Part shown: piece after piece, positions 25,871-34,601 of the stretch | Numbering within the stretch: position 1 is the stretch's first letter | Layout: every line of letters begins with the position of its first letter | NCBI RefSeq assembly: GCF_003176895.1 | Contig: NZ_QGTD01000019.1 | Span: 104,762 to 152,299 of the forward strand | Reading direction: 5' to 3' | DNA length: 47,538 nucleotides | DNA from: Gracilibacillus dipsosauri | GTDB lineage: Bacteria > Bacillota > Bacilli > Bacillales > Amphibacillaceae | The notes under the pieces: generated by a model | Told to the model about the DNA's origin: nothing | The model's database searches: none | Seen by the model: the letters and a program-made list of their open reading frames with translations, nothing else | Made by a program: the position numbers and the translations under genes

Positions 25871-26356
25871 ATGTCGAAGCCTCAGATTCAATCAGTAGGT
25901 AAATTAATTAGTACGATTAATCGTTATTCAGAGATGTACATTAGCAGAAATCTTCAGCAATTTGGAATTGGTTCAAGCCAAATGCATTTTTTGATGCTGT
26001 TATATCAGCGTGATGGTGTGACACAATATGATTTGGCACAGCGACTGTATGTTGATAAAGCTACAGCAACACGTGCTATTCAGAAACTTGAACTAGAGGG
26101 TTATATAATACGACACCCAAGCAAGCAGGATCGCCGTCAAAACCTTGTATATGTAACCGAAAAGGCCTTGAATATCCGACAACAAATTATAGATATTCTG
26201 GGACAATGGACAGATATTCTCACTAAAGAGATGTCGACATCAGAAAAAGCAAGCTTGCTTACATTACTAAATCAAGCTGCACATCATGCCATTGAAGCAA
26301 ATGAGAAGAAGCATTCTACAGAAAGGAATGATAATGATGGAACTCCAAATGAATGA
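25871..26356 (+). CDS. MarR family transcriptional regulator
   Basis: 161-residue winged-helix repressor: recognition region TQYDLAQRLYVDKATATRAIQKLELEGYIIRHPSKQDRRQNLVYVTEKA, with the MarR wing motif DRRQ. The frame extends far upstream across the operators, but ATG at 25871 (MSKPQIQSVG) follows AAGGAGGG and is clearly the start. It overlaps the downstream MFS gene by about 23 bp, so repressor and pump are co-expressed and probably induced when a ligand releases MarR from the twin operators. Confidence 0.93.
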   Translation: MSKPQIQSVGKLISTINRYSEMYISRNLQQFGIGSSQMHFLMLLYQRDGVTQYDLAQRLYVDKATATRAIQKLELEGYIIRHPSKQDRRQNLVYVTEKALNIRQQIIDILGQWTDILTKEMSTSEKASLLTLLNQAAHHAIEANEKKHSTERNDNDGTPNE

Positions 26357-27695
26357 AAAAAGAAGGTTGTTGAGGGTGCTTGTGTTTATCCTAATTTTTT
26401 CTGTAATGAATGCATTTATATTCAATGTTGCTTTACCTACCATTCGAGATGAATTCTCACTAACTTCAGCTGATGTCAGTTGGGTTCTGTCTTCCTATAT
26501 GGTGGTTTATGCTATTGGTACAGTAGTATATGGGAAGTTAGCTGATTATTACTCACTTAGTCGATTACTGACCTATGGCTTGTTGTTGTTAGCTTTCGGA
26601 TCAATAATAGGAATATTCGCCATTGATTTTAGAATGGTCATTGTGAGTCGTATTCTCCAAGCATCCGGTGCCTCCGTCATACCTACCATGTCAATGGTCA
26701 TTCCAACACGCTTTTTCCCAGAAAAGGAACGCGGAAAAGCACTTGGTACGATTGCTATTGGTATGGCATTAGGGACAGCCCTTGGACCTATTATTTCAGG
26801 TGTTGTTTCAGAATTTAGTAATTGGCGCGTACTTTTTACCTTATCACTATTCCCATTAATTAGTCTTCCTTACTTCAAAAAATACTTGCCGAAAACCTCT
26901 AAGAAAGGACTAAAACTCGATTATATTGGTGCTGGATTATTGGGTGTAACCGTTGCACTCTTTCTTTTAGCTATTACACAAACAAATTTAGTCTACTTCA
27001 TTTTTGCAACAATACTTCTTACCTTCTTCATAATTCACATTTACAATCATAGCAATCCTTTTGTTAATTTTAAATTATTTAAAAATAAAGCATATTCTTT
27101 GATGCTTATTATTACATTTTTTGCCGCTTCACTTTTATTTGCTCTAACGTTCGCTACACCGTTACTGTTAAATGACGTATATCAACTATCTCAACTCTCA
27201 ATAGGTCTTGTATTGTTTCCATCCGCAATCATTGCTGCACTACTCGGAAAAAGAGGAGGGAAATTAGCTGATAAAAAAGGTAATCAGTTTCTATTCTATC
27301 TGTCAGTTGGATTACTTTTCTGTTGTTATGTACTTATCTCTGTATTCGTGGAGATTGACCCCATATGGATTATGACAATTTTAATCTTTGGCAATGTAGG
27401 AGCGACTTTTATTCGTGTTGCTTTATCCAATTCAATTTCCATGACATTGCCACAGAACTCCGTTGGAATAGGAATGGGCTTTTTCTCAATGTTTAATTTT
27501 ATAGCTGGTGCTGCTGCAACAAGTATGATTGGAGCGTTTCTTGAACAGGATTCTAATTTCACTAGTTTGCTACCATTTGAATATTCAAATAACGCTGCTT
27601 TATATAGTAATCTTTTTCTAATATTCACTTTTATTAGTATATTAATTGGTGTGTCGTTTGCATATATTACTAGACATCATAAATCTAACGTATAA
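26334..27695 (+). CDS. MFS drug-efflux transporter, TetA(L)/DHA2-like
   Basis: About 453 residues and strongly hydrophobic, probably 14 transmembrane segments as in TetA(L)/Tet38/Bmr3-type exporters. Motifs: NVALPTIRDEFSLTSADVSWVLSSYM in the first segments, GKLADYYSLSR (motif A, loop 2-3), and MALGTALGPIISGVV (antiporter motif C, segment 5). ATG at 26334 (tandem with 26337) lies 6 bp after AAAGGA; the reading frame's earlier ATG lies in marR without a ribosome binding site. Substrate is unknown: tetracycline-like, quinone-like and other compounds are possible. Co-transcribed with marR. Confidence 0.88.
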   Translation: MMELQMNEKRRLLRVLVFILIFSVMNAFIFNVALPTIRDEFSLTSADVSWVLSSYMVVYAIGTVVYGKLADYYSLSRLLTYGLLLLAFGSIIGIFAIDFRMVIVSRILQASGASVIPTMSMVIPTRFFPEKERGKALGTIAIGMALGTALGPIISGVVSEFSNWRVLFTLSLFPLISLPYFKKYLPKTSKKGLKLDYIGAGLLGVTVALFLLAITQTNLVYFIFATILLTFFIIHIYNHSNPFVNFKLFKNKAYSLMLIITFFAASLLFALTFATPLLLNDVYQLSQLSIGLVLFPSAIIAALLGKRGGKLADKKGNQFLFYLSVGLLFCCYVLISVFVEIDPIWIMTILIFGNVGATFIRVALSNSISMTLPQNSVGIGMGFFSMFNFIAGAAATSMIGAFLEQDSNFTSLLPFEYSNNAALYSNLFLIFTFISILIGVSFAYITRHHKSNV

Positions 27696-27750
27696 TATTT
27701 CCTCACTCACAGGAGACTTGTAATGTTAGCTCTAATCGCTAGTTTTACTC

Positions 27751-27791
27751 TAACAGAAATAGAAGTGATTAGAAGCCTTCTATTTCTGTTA
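27751..27791. repeat. Perfect 15-bp inverted repeat after the efflux gene
   Basis: TAACAGAAATAGAAG (27751-27765) and its exact complement (27777-27791) enclose an 11-nt loop. Neither strand has a T-run after the stem. It may be a weak terminator between the plus-strand pump gene and the minus-strand kinase gene, or an operator. A second pairing, CTAATC near 27731 with GATTAG at 27767-27772, competes with the loop. Confidence 0.55.
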
Positions 27792-27859
27792 TCACATGAG
27801 GGAAACCTTCTAATTATGATAGATTATTGTAATCTCGGAAAAGATTTTAATTTAAGGGA

Positions 27860-28606
27860 TTAAGGACAGTATTTGTTTATAATCGCCATCAGCCGATCCT
27901 TACTCTCTGTTTCCACTGATTCAAATAACCTAGCTCCGGCTATAATTGGGGCCCATTGGAAAACATCAGATTTTAATAGACCACTTTTTTCACAATAGAG
28001 TCGCAAATACATTTCAGCTAATTCCAATGATAATTGGGAATATAGTAGATATGTGCGATAAATATCTGCATGAATATCTCCTGCGCTTGAGTCAACCCAA
28101 TCTATAATGGAAATTTTGTTATCTGTCATAATCAAATTAAATAAGTGGAAATCTCCATGGCAAAGCCGTGTTTCAAAAATCATGGAGTCTAATTTTTCTA
28201 TTAAATATGACTTTTGTCTTTTTGCCAAAATAGGTGCACCCTCGATTTGATGATGTAATTTTTTCACCATGGGTTCGATTGTTTCTGGAATAATGCTATG
28301 AATTTTTAGTTGTACATCGACAGAAATATCTAGATAGTATTCGGCATGTTCTTTGTTTTCAAAATATAAATCCGCTAATGTTTTACCCTCAATATATTCC
28401 ATTATAATAGCTTGTTTTCCACCTATTTTCGTAACACTGTATACTTTGGGAACAGAGAGTCCACAGGAAAAGGCATATTCTTGCTTACTTGCTTCATAAA
28501 AAGCTTCCGAATCAGGCAGATAGTCATTGAAAACTTTTACGATTTTATTGTTATAAAGATAAATATCTGCCGTATTACCCTTAGCTATTGGAGCACCTAG
28601 AATCAT
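27860..28606 (-). CDS. Aminoglycoside phosphotransferase (APH)/choline-kinase-like protein
   Basis: 248-residue kinase-fold protein. The N-lobe has GNTADIYLYNNKIVKVF; the hinge is AIIMEYIEGKTLADL. The catalytic loop is LCHGDFHLFNLIM (the HGDFHxxN form of the APH/ChoK superfamily, around residues 153-165) and the metal Asp is in ISIIDWVDSSAGD. GGGGAGAG precedes the ATG. Such proteins phosphorylate antibiotics, choline, sugars or unknown small molecules; the sequence does not say which. It is monocistronic. Confidence 0.82.
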   Translation of the reverse strand: MILGAPIAKGNTADIYLYNNKIVKVFNDYLPDSEAFYEASKQEYAFSCGLSVPKVYSVTKIGGKQAIIMEYIEGKTLADLYFENKEHAEYYLDISVDVQLKIHSIIPETIEPMVKKLHHQIEGAPILAKRQKSYLIEKLDSMIFETRLCHGDFHLFNLIMTDNKISIIDWVDSSAGDIHADIYRTYLLYSQLSLELAEMYLRLYCEKSGLLKSDVFQWAPIIAGARLFESVETESKDRLMAIINKYCP

Positions 28607-28751
28607 TCCGTTCTCTCCCCTTTTAAGAACATTTACTAATACATAAAATTTGCTAGATTAGCCCGAGATTTCGAGTGTCCTACAGTTAATAACCCGCTTC
28701 TCTAAGAACATTCCCATTATTTTTAGGTGGGGGACATTCTTTCTTACTTTT

Positions 28752-29354
28752 CTATAACCTAAACTCAAAACCAGTTGCTTTATCGTAAGGTGTCTTACAT
28801 TCTGTAAAAACGAATTGATAGCTAGAATGATCGTCTGGTAAAGCTGGTGCTACAATGTAAGTATACGAGAAGTGTTCTCCTGAACCTGAACCTCCTTCCC
28901 ATCTACAATCATAATACTTTCCTTCTGCATCTATGGAAAGCCTATAATATAAGTGTTCCTCCCGATCCATATCTGACATAACATCATCTGGCATTCTATC
29001 AATGTTAAGACGAACAATACTAGCATTTTCAAATTGACTTATTACTGTGACAGTATATAGTATCTGATCTTTTTCAAATAATTTTAATATTGGTATATTT
29101 TTCATAAAACCTCTAGGCTTTACCGTTGGTTTATAAACCTCTTCATCTAGAAGTTGTGAAAAAATACTACGAAGGAAATCTTCATAGAAATTATATTTTT
29201 GTGACCATTCAGTGATTAGGGATGCTCTTGGAAAACCAGGATTATTATTAGAAAGGATTTTCCGTTCTTTCATTAAATTACATATTTGCTCATCGATTTT
29301 TTCTAATCGTTCATCATAATGGTCCGTTGGTGGTGCAAATCGCATTCGTCTCAT
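28752..29354 (-). CDS. Unrecognised 200-residue protein
   Basis: I do not recognise this family. The first 60 residues are helical and charged: RMRFAPPTDHYDERLEKIDEQICNLMKERK superficially resembles the first helix of AroQ chorismate mutase, but no other catalytic residue is evident. The rest is mixed alpha/beta with a Gly/Ser loop WEGGSGSGEHFSY and no signal peptide or membrane segment, so it is probably cytosolic. TAGGAGATGG precedes the ATG. It lies after the kdg operon terminator, so it is probably transcribed separately. Codon use looks like its neighbours. Confidence 0.75.
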   Translation of the reverse strand: MRRMRFAPPTDHYDERLEKIDEQICNLMKERKILSNNNPGFPRASLITEWSQKYNFYEDFLRSIFSQLLDEEVYKPTVKPRGFMKNIPILKLFEKDQILYTVTVISQFENASIVRLNIDRMPDDVMSDMDREEHLYYRLSIDAEGKYYDCRWEGGSGSGEHFSYTYIVAPALPDDHSSYQFVFTECKTPYDKATGFEFRL

Positions 29355-29384
29355 TTTTCCATCTCCTACTCGATTTTATAGGTG

Positions 29385-29430
29385 TAAAGAAAAGCAACAT
29401 GTAAGTATTTGTAACTACTTCATGTTGCTT
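29385..29430 (-). terminator. Terminator of the kdgR-dgoD-kdgK-kdgA operon
   Basis: A stem of about 15 bp with one bulged base (29416-29430 with 29392-29407) is followed on the minus strand by TTTCTTTA. It lies 29 bp after the kdgA stop. Confidence 0.8.
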
Positions 29431-29458
29431 GTCGTTTTAATTTTATAGGACGTTTTCT

Positions 29459-30106
29459 TTATTGTACATTAATTTGGAACGCTTTCACTTTCTCGACATA
29501 TGCTTTTGCTTTTTCTGTCAATTCTGCTAGATCTGTTTCGGTATATTTCTTTTTTGCTTGTACTAATGAACCACCAAGCCCTGCAGCAACCGCTCCTGCT
29601 TGAAAATAGTCCATAATATTATCAAGATTAATCCCACCAGTTGGCATTAATGGGATATGCGATAATGGGCCGTTCACATCTTTAATATAATTTGGTCCTG
29701 CTGAACGTGCTGGGAACACTTTAATCACATCTCCACCCGCTTCATAGGCTGTTAAAATTTCAGTTGGAGTCAATGCACCTGGAATACTAACGACTCCATA
29801 CCTTTTTGTCATTTGAATCATATCAATATTCACTGTTGGAGAAAAGACAAACTGTGCCCCTGCCATAATCACTGCTCTTGCCGTCTCTGCATCTAATACG
29901 GTTCCTGCTCCAACGATCACTTCTTCAGGTAATTCCTCCCGAAGCTGTTCGATTACTTGTAAAATACGTGGGGTGTCAGCAGTGATTTCTAATGTATGAA
30001 TCCCACCTTGATGAAGAGATTTGGCGACATCTAAAATATCATCTGGCTGGACACCACGAATAATTCCTACTAATCCATTGTCGTAAATATTTTGCAATAC
30101 ACTCAA
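29459..30106 (-). CDS. kdgA: 2-dehydro-3-deoxyphosphogluconate (KDPG/KDPGal) aldolase
   Basis: Class I aldolase producing pyruvate and glyceraldehyde-3-phosphate, last step of this operon. Family motifs: GLVGIIRG, GIHTLEITADTP (catalytic Glu), VGAGTVLDAE, FSPTVN, DVIKVFPA (Schiff-base Lys) and PLMPTGGI. The frame runs 22 codons further to 30172 inside kdgK, but a TTG at 30106 lies 8 bp after GAGGAGG, starts 16 bp after the kdgK stop and gives 215 residues, normal for the family. With dgoD, the substrate is probably 2-dehydro-3-deoxy-6-phosphogalactonate. Confidence 0.92.
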   Translation of the reverse strand: MSVLQNIYDNGLVGIIRGVQPDDILDVAKSLHQGGIHTLEITADTPRILQVIEQLREELPEEVIVGAGTVLDAETARAVIMAGAQFVFSPTVNIDMIQMTKRYGVVSIPGALTPTEILTAYEAGGDVIKVFPARSAGPNYIKDVNGPLSHIPLMPTGGINLDNIMDYFQAGAVAAGLGGSLVQAKKKYTETDLAELTEKAKAYVEKVKAFQINVQ

Positions 30107-30122
30107 ATCTATTTCCTCCTCA

Positions 30123-31076
30123 TTATCGACTAACGTCTTCTTTATTTGGTTGAATAAAATGCTCGATTTCATCCTTTTCTGGCAAGCCTTCTACATCTCC
30201 ATTTACCATCGTAACCATCGCACCTACCGCATTCCCTCTTTTCACTGCTTTCATTAAGGGTAACTCATCTAAGAGCCCTGAAATAAAGCCTGCAGCAAAT
30301 CCATCACCTGCACCGACAGGGTCCACCACCTGATCTACTGAAAAAGATTCCACAAATCCTGACTGCTCCGCTGTGTAATAGTAGGTTCCTTCTTTTCCAG
30401 CTTTTAATATGACCGTTTCGGCACCTAAGTCTAAGAAGCATTTAGCCAATTGATCAGGTCCCTTTTCTCCAAAAAGATAGGTAGCTTCACTTAAACCTGG
30501 CAAAATAATATCTGCTTCTGCCGCAATCTCTAGCATTACCTGTTGGGCCTTCTCTTTACTTGGCCAAAGTTTTTCTCTAAGATTAGGGTCAAAAACAACT
30601 TGCAAATCCTTACTTTTTGCTATACGTATCGCTTCCTTTATAGCTTGATAGCAACTCGTACTTAGCGCTGGTGTAATTCCAGTAATGTGTAAATATTTTG
30701 CTTTTGCGATATAATTCTCATCTATATCTGATGGTGCCATCTTGCTAGCAGCAGATCCACTTCGATAATATTGCACCCTTACATTCGCACTGTTGCGAAA
30801 TTCTTTAAAATAGATACCTGTTGGCGCACTTTCATCCGTGTGAACGTGAGAAACATCGACGCATTCTCCTTTTAGAAAAGAAAGGATGGCTTTTCCAAAT
30901 TCATCGTTACCTACTTTACTAATCCAGCCTGTTTGATAGCCAAGTCTCGATAGTCCTATCGCAAAATTGGATTCTGCTCCTCCTATCTTTTTCGAAAAAG
31001 TGTTGGCATATCTTAATAGACCACTAGACTCTGGTGTAAACAAAACCATCGTTTCTCCAAGTGTTACCACATCCAT
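30123..31076 (-). CDS. kdgK: 2-dehydro-3-deoxygluconokinase/galactonokinase (PfkB family)
   Basis: Phosphorylates KDG or KDGal made by the dehydratase, providing the aldolase substrate. The 317-residue PfkB/ribokinase-type protein opens VVTLGETMVLFTP, has the N-terminal signature GGAESNFAIGLSRLG, DPNLREKLW, and the anion-hole and catalytic Asp in DPVGAGDGFAAGF near residue 255. AAAGGAGG precedes the ATG. It sits 16 bp after dgoD. Confidence 0.93.
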   Translation of the reverse strand: MDVVTLGETMVLFTPESSGLLRYANTFSKKIGGAESNFAIGLSRLGYQTGWISKVGNDEFGKAILSFLKGECVDVSHVHTDESAPTGIYFKEFRNSANVRVQYYRSGSAASKMAPSDIDENYIAKAKYLHITGITPALSTSCYQAIKEAIRIAKSKDLQVVFDPNLREKLWPSKEKAQQVMLEIAAEADIILPGLSEATYLFGEKGPDQLAKCFLDLGAETVILKAGKEGTYYYTAEQSGFVESFSVDQVVDPVGAGDGFAAGFISGLLDELPLMKAVKRGNAVGAMVTMVNGDVEGLPEKDEIEHFIQPNKEDVSR

Positions 31077-31092
31077 TTTAGGTAGCCTCCTT

Positions 31093-32241
31093 TTACCATT
31101 CTGCTACAGTACCATCTTGATGACGCCAGACTGGATTTCTCCAAAAATGTCCTTTTTCTGCCATTTCTTTTACTTTATCCTCATTAATTTCTATACCTAA
31201 TCCAGGACCTTGCGGGATTTTCACATGCCCATCCTGATAATCGAACACAGAACGATCCATAATATAATCTAGTAAATCACTCCCTTGATTATAGTGAATT
31301 CCAAGACTCTGTTCTTGAATGAAAGCATTGTGAGCGGTTGCATCCATTTGCAGACAAGCAGCTAAGGCAATCGGCCCTAATGGACAATGCGGGGCAACAG
31401 CGACATCATATGCCTCAGCCATCGAAGCAATCTTTTTACATTCAGTTATTCCACCTGCATGAGATAAGTCTGGCTGAATAATATCAACATATCCATCAGC
31501 AAGTAGCTTTTTGTAGTCCCATCTTGAGTACATTCGTTCACCTGTTGCAATCGGAATGCTTGTTTGATTGGCAATTTCCCGGAGTGCTTCATTATTTTCT
31601 GGTAAGACTGGTTCTTCAATAAACATTGGTCGATAGGCTTCTAATTCCTTTGCTAAAATTTTTGCCATTGATTTATGAACCCTACCGTGAAAATCAATGC
31701 CTATACCAATATAATCTCCAACCGCTTCCCGGACAGATGCTATGCGAGCGATAGCCTGATCAATTTTTTCATAAGAATCAATATATTGTAATTCTTCTGT
31801 TCCATTCATTTTAACGGCTGTAAAGCCTGCATCCACCATTACTTTCGCTGCTTTTCCTACATCACTTGGCCTGTCACCACCAATCCATGAATAAACCCGA
31901 ATCGAATCACGACATGCTCCACCAAGCAGTTGATAGATTGGTGCATTGAAATATTTCCCTTTTATATCCCATAAAGCTTGGTCTATCCCTGCAATAGCAC
32001 TCATTAGGATGGGACCACCCCGATAAAAACCGGAACGGTACATGACATTCCAATGATCTTCAATTCGAAGAGGATCTTTTCCTACAAGGTACTCAGCTAA
32101 TTCCTGGACAGCCGTTTCGACAGTAGCAGCCCGTCCTTCCACAACTGGTTCTCCCCAGCCAACTAACCCTTCATCTGTTTCGATTTTGACAAAACACCAT
32201 CTCGGCTCTACTAAAAATGTCTTAAGTTTTGTAATCTTCAT
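31093..32241 (-). CDS. dgoD: D-galactonate dehydratase
   Basis: Enolase-superfamily enzyme (mandelate racemase/muconate lactonising group) dehydrating D-galactonate to 2-dehydro-3-deoxygalactonate. The 382-residue length equals E. coli DgoD. Magnesium ligands appear in GIDFHGR (Asp), FIEEPV (Glu) and [10 protein letters not shown] (Glu). The DgoD-type N-terminus [15 protein letters not shown] and [14 protein letters not shown], with the catalytic His, are also present. AAAGGGG precedes the ATG. Close relatives act on other sugar acids, so galactonate is a strong but not certain substrate. Confidence 0.92.
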   Translation of the reverse strand: MKITKLKTFLVEPRWCFVKIETDEGLVGWGEPVVEGRAATVETAVQELAEYLVGKDPLRIEDHWNVMYRSGFYRGGPILMSAIAGIDQALWDIKGKYFNAPIYQLLGGACRDSIRVYSWIGGDRPSDVGKAAKVMVDAGFTAVKMNGTEELQYIDSYEKIDQAIARIASVREAVGDYIGIGIDFHGRVHKSMAKILAKELEAYRPMFIEEPVLPENNEALREIANQTSIPIATGERMYSRWDYKKLLADGYVDIIQPDLSHAGGITECKKIASMAEAYDVAVAPHCPLGPIALAACLQMDATAHNAFIQEQSLGIHYNQGSDLLDYIMDRSVFDYQDGHVKIPQGPGLGIEINEDKVKEMAEKGHFWRNPVWRHQDGTVAEW

Positions 32242-32259
32242 TCATTTTTCCCCTTTCTG

Positions 32260-33024
32260 TTAATGCTTGAAAAACCCTAATTGTTTTGAAATGGCTAAGC
32301 TTTGGTCTACTATTTCTTTTGCTAATTCTTCTTTCACTCTTTCTTCCGTTACTCTTTCAGCAGGACCAGCAATACTGATCGCGGCTACTGCTTTGCCGTT
32401 ATGATCAAAAACAGGTGCTGCGATACAACGGATACCTTTCTCATGCTCTTGTTCATCCACGGCGTAGCCTATTTCACGAATAAGCTTTAATTCTTTGAAT
32501 AATGCTTCTTTGTCAGTAATCGTATTCTCTGTAAATTTAGGTAGACCTTTTTCTTCGATCATTTTATCGACTTCTTCTTTACTTATGCCAGAAAGTAGTG
32601 CTTTACCTACACCTGTGCAATGCATAAATGCTCTTCTGCCAATTTGGGAATACATTCGTAGTGTTTGCTCACTCTCCACTTTATCAATGTAAACGACTTC
32701 ATATTGATCCTGCATACAAAGATGGACCACTTCTCCTGAGCTTCTTGCTAATGTATGTAGTGCTTCCTTTGCCACAGAGCGAATATCTAGATTATTCAAG
32801 AGAGAGCTAGCGATTACTAAACACTGAATCCCAAGACGATAGTCACCATTTTCCTCTTTTTGTTCTACATAGCCCCTATTAACTAGTGTACTTAGAAGTC
32901 TGTGTGCCGTGCTTTTAGCAAGCTCCATTTTCCTTGAAAGCTCTGTAATCCCTAACCCTTCTGGGTGCTCAGCTAAGAACTCTAATATCGATAATGTTCG
33001 TTCAACAGATTGTACTTGGGCCAT
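32260..33024 (-). CDS. kdgR: IclR family transcriptional regulator of the galactonate operon
   Basis: 254 residues: N-terminal winged helix (SVERTLSILEFLAEHPEGLGITELSRKMELAKSTAHRLLSTLVNRGYV, residues about 6-53) and C-terminal IclR effector domain with GRRAFMHCTGVGKALL and GIRCIAAPVFDHNGKAVAAISIAG. It is the first gene of the operon, 18 bp before dgoD, so it likely controls its own operon in response to a sugar acid such as KDG/KDGal. The gene name follows the role of related regulators. Confidence 0.85.
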   Translation of the reverse strand: MAQVQSVERTLSILEFLAEHPEGLGITELSRKMELAKSTAHRLLSTLVNRGYVEQKEENGDYRLGIQCLVIASSLLNNLDIRSVAKEALHTLARSSGEVVHLCMQDQYEVVYIDKVESEQTLRMYSQIGRRAFMHCTGVGKALLSGISKEEVDKMIEEKGLPKFTENTITDKEALFKELKLIREIGYAVDEQEHEKGIRCIAAPVFDHNGKAVAAISIAGPAERVTEERVKEELAKEIVDQSLAISKQLGFFKH

Positions 33025-33041
33025 TTTTGCTTCTCCTTTTA

Positions 33042-33056
33042 TTCCATTATACGGAA
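33042..33056 (-). promoter_or_regulatory. Putative IclR operator over the kdg operon -10
   Basis: TTCCATTATACGGAA is a TTCC-N7-GGAA inverted repeat containing a minus-strand TATAAT (complement 33046-33051). Further GTTCC copies lie just upstream. IclR-family operators often have such arms; repression by occlusion is the simplest reading. No good -35 was found. Confidence 0.5.
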
Positions 33057-33108
33057 CGATATTCTTTTATTTGGAACAATTATAGTTTATAAAAAAGAGA
33101 AATGTTCG

Positions 33109-33146
33109 TCAAGATAAAATTGGAAGTGGTTTCAATTTTATCTTGA
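33109..33146. repeat. Perfect 14-bp inverted repeat between kdgR and xynA
   Basis: TCAAGATAAAATTG (33109-33122) is repeated as its exact complement (33133-33146), with a 10-nt loop. It lies in a divergent intergenic region with no gene end nearby, so an operator is more likely than a terminator. Which divergent gene it serves is unknown. Confidence 0.6.
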
Positions 33147-33226
33147 ACTAAAATTTTTTAAGTAATAGATATAGTTTCTATGGTAAAAATTGCACTCTAT
33201 CTTTGTTATGATGGCGTTGAGCGTTA

Positions 33227-33240
33227 TTAAAACGCTTTCA
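33227..33240 (+). promoter_or_regulatory. Catabolite-responsive element (cre) upstream of the xylanase gene
   Basis: The complement of 33227-33240 reads TGAAAGCGTTTTAA, matching the CcpA consensus TGWAANCGNTNWCA except for one base. It lies about 60 bp before the xylanase start. Glucose repression of xylanase through CcpA is well known in Bacillus. A small hairpin AGCGTT...AACGCT overlaps it. Confidence 0.6.
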
Positions 33241-33300
33241 AAAACAAGAAAGGAGGCTTAAATCAGCTTATACTATCTAACAAAGGAGGATATTAGATTA

Positions 33301-34383
33301 ATGCGAAATAAGACAAGATTATTTTTCGCCACATTATTTTGTTTAGCTCTGATGTTTCCTGCATCAAATGTACATGCTGCGATTACGAGCAATGAAACAG
33401 GCACACATGATGGCTATGATTATGAATTTTGGAAGGATGATGGTGGCTACGGAAGTATGACACTTAATAGTGGTGGTACGTTCAGTGCCGAGTGGAGTAA
33501 TATTAATAATATATTATTCCGAAAAGGGAAAAAATTCGATGAGACTCAGACACATCAGCAAATAGGAAACATCTCCATAAATTATGGTGCGAACTATCAA
33601 CCGAACGGAAATTCATATTTAACTGTATATGGATGGACGGTGGATCCGCTTGTAGAATATTATATTGTCGACAGCTGGGGAAGCTGGCGTCCACCAGGTG
33701 GAACTTCTAAAGGTACGATTACGGTTGACGGAGGTACCTACGATATCTATGAAACCACACGCGTCAATCAGCCTTCTATTAAGGGTACTAGAACTTTCCA
33801 ACAATATTGGAGTGTACGAAGAACGAAACGAACTAGTGGAACGATCTCTGTTAGTGAACACTTTAAAAAGTGGGAAAGCTTAGGTATGGAAATGGGGAAA
33901 ATGTATGAAGTTGCCCTTACCGTTGAAGGCTATCAAAGTAGTGGTAGTGCGGATGTCTACCGTAATACATTAACAATCGGCGGGAACTCCGGTGGCGGTG
34001 GTGACGATGGTTCTGGCAATACTACGAGGGTGGAAGCAGAAAATATGACTAAAAGTGGTCAATATACCGGTAACATTAACTCACCATTCAATGGAGTCGC
34101 TTTATATGCTAACAATGATTCCGTAAAATATACGCAATATTTCCAAAGCAATACCCATAGCTTCTCCTTACGTGGGGCCTCATCCAATCACTCAAATATG
34201 GCCGAAGTAGACCTTCTAATAGGAGGAGTGTATAAAGGAACCTTTTATTTTGGTGACGGTTATCCCGCTGTTTATACCATTGACAATGTTAGTCATGGAA
34301 CCGGAAATCAAGAAGTGGAGCTTGTCGTAACATCCGATAATGGGGAATGGGACGCCTATGTCGATTATTTAGAGATCCATTAA
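33301..34383 (+). CDS. xynA: Secreted GH11 endo-1,4-beta-xylanase with CBM36
   Basis: Cleaves xylan backbone outside the cell. 360 residues: signal peptide (about 1-26, ending NVHA), GH11 jelly roll (about 28-227), Gly/Asp linker ([10 protein letters not shown]), and a C-terminal module about 243-360 ([16 protein letters not shown]...YVDYLEIH) typical of calcium-dependent CBM36. Catalytic glutamates are probably Glu119 ([12 protein letters not shown]) and Glu209 ([11 protein letters not shown]). The residue next to the acid/base is Asn70 ([10 protein letters not shown]), the form linked with neutral-alkaline optimum. AAAGGAGG lies upstream. Monocistronic, with cre and terminator. Confidence 0.95.
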   Translation: MRNKTRLFFATLFCLALMFPASNVHAAITSNETGTHDGYDYEFWKDDGGYGSMTLNSGGTFSAEWSNINNILFRKGKKFDETQTHQQIGNISINYGANYQPNGNSYLTVYGWTVDPLVEYYIVDSWGSWRPPGGTSKGTITVDGGTYDIYETTRVNQPSIKGTRTFQQYWSVRRTKRTSGTISVSEHFKKWESLGMEMGKMYEVALTVEGYQSSGSADVYRNTLTIGGNSGGGGDDGSGNTTRVEAENMTKSGQYTGNINSPFNGVALYANNDSVKYTQYFQSNTHSFSLRGASSNHSNMAEVDLLIGGVYKGTFYFGDGYPAVYTIDNVSHGTGNQEVELVVTSDNGEWDAYVDYLEIH

Positions 34384-34391
34384 TAGGAGAC

Positions 34392-34425
34392 TCCCAGTGA
34401 GGAAGTCCTCGCTGGGATCTTTTTC
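34392..34425 (+). terminator. Xylanase gene terminator
   Basis: TCCCAGTGAGG (34392-34402) pairs with CCTCGCTGGGA (34407-34417) with one G-U, a 4-nt loop and a TCTTTTTC tail, 9 bp after the stop. Confidence 0.92.
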
Positions 34426-34431
34426 ATTAGA

Positions 34432-34536
34432 AGTGGCGAGAAAACGGAGTATAGTGGCGGGAATGCAAAGGAAAGTGGCGGATATACTAAATAAATTGGC
34501 GGACAAAGCTTAGAAAGTGGCGGGATAGCATCTCTA
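34432..34536. repeat. Five 21-bp tandem repeats with conserved AGTGGCGG core
   Basis: AGTGGCG-type cores start at 34432, 34453, 34474, 34495 and 34516, exactly 21 bp apart. The core reads AGTGGCG(G/A) except ATTGGCGG in unit 4; the other 13 bp of each unit are diverged but purine-rich. The array lies between the xylanase and phn terminators. No start codon with a ribosome binding site reads through it, and a stop falls in the repeat frame. Function is unknown. Confidence 0.75.
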
Positions 34537-34550
34537 AATGATAAGCGAGT

Positions 34551-34595
34551 ATAATAAGAAACATCAATAGATACGAGCTTCCCCTCTATTGATGT
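34551..34595 (-). terminator. Terminator of the phn operon
   Basis: A perfect 11-bp stem (34585-34595 with 34561-34571, 13-nt loop) is followed on the minus strand by TTTCTTATT. It starts 6 bp after the phnE stop. Confidence 0.75.
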
Positions 34596-34601
34596 ATCAT
34601 T

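Noticed and set aside
28698-28740. Hairpin between the kinase and the unassigned gene
   Set aside because: Pairing has a mismatch and two G-U pairs, a loop over 10 nt and no T-run, so it was not called a terminator.
34432-34536. CRISPR-like interpretation of the 21-bp repeats
   Set aside because: The conserved part is only about 8 bp, the filler is 13 bp and purine-rich, and no cas genes are present.
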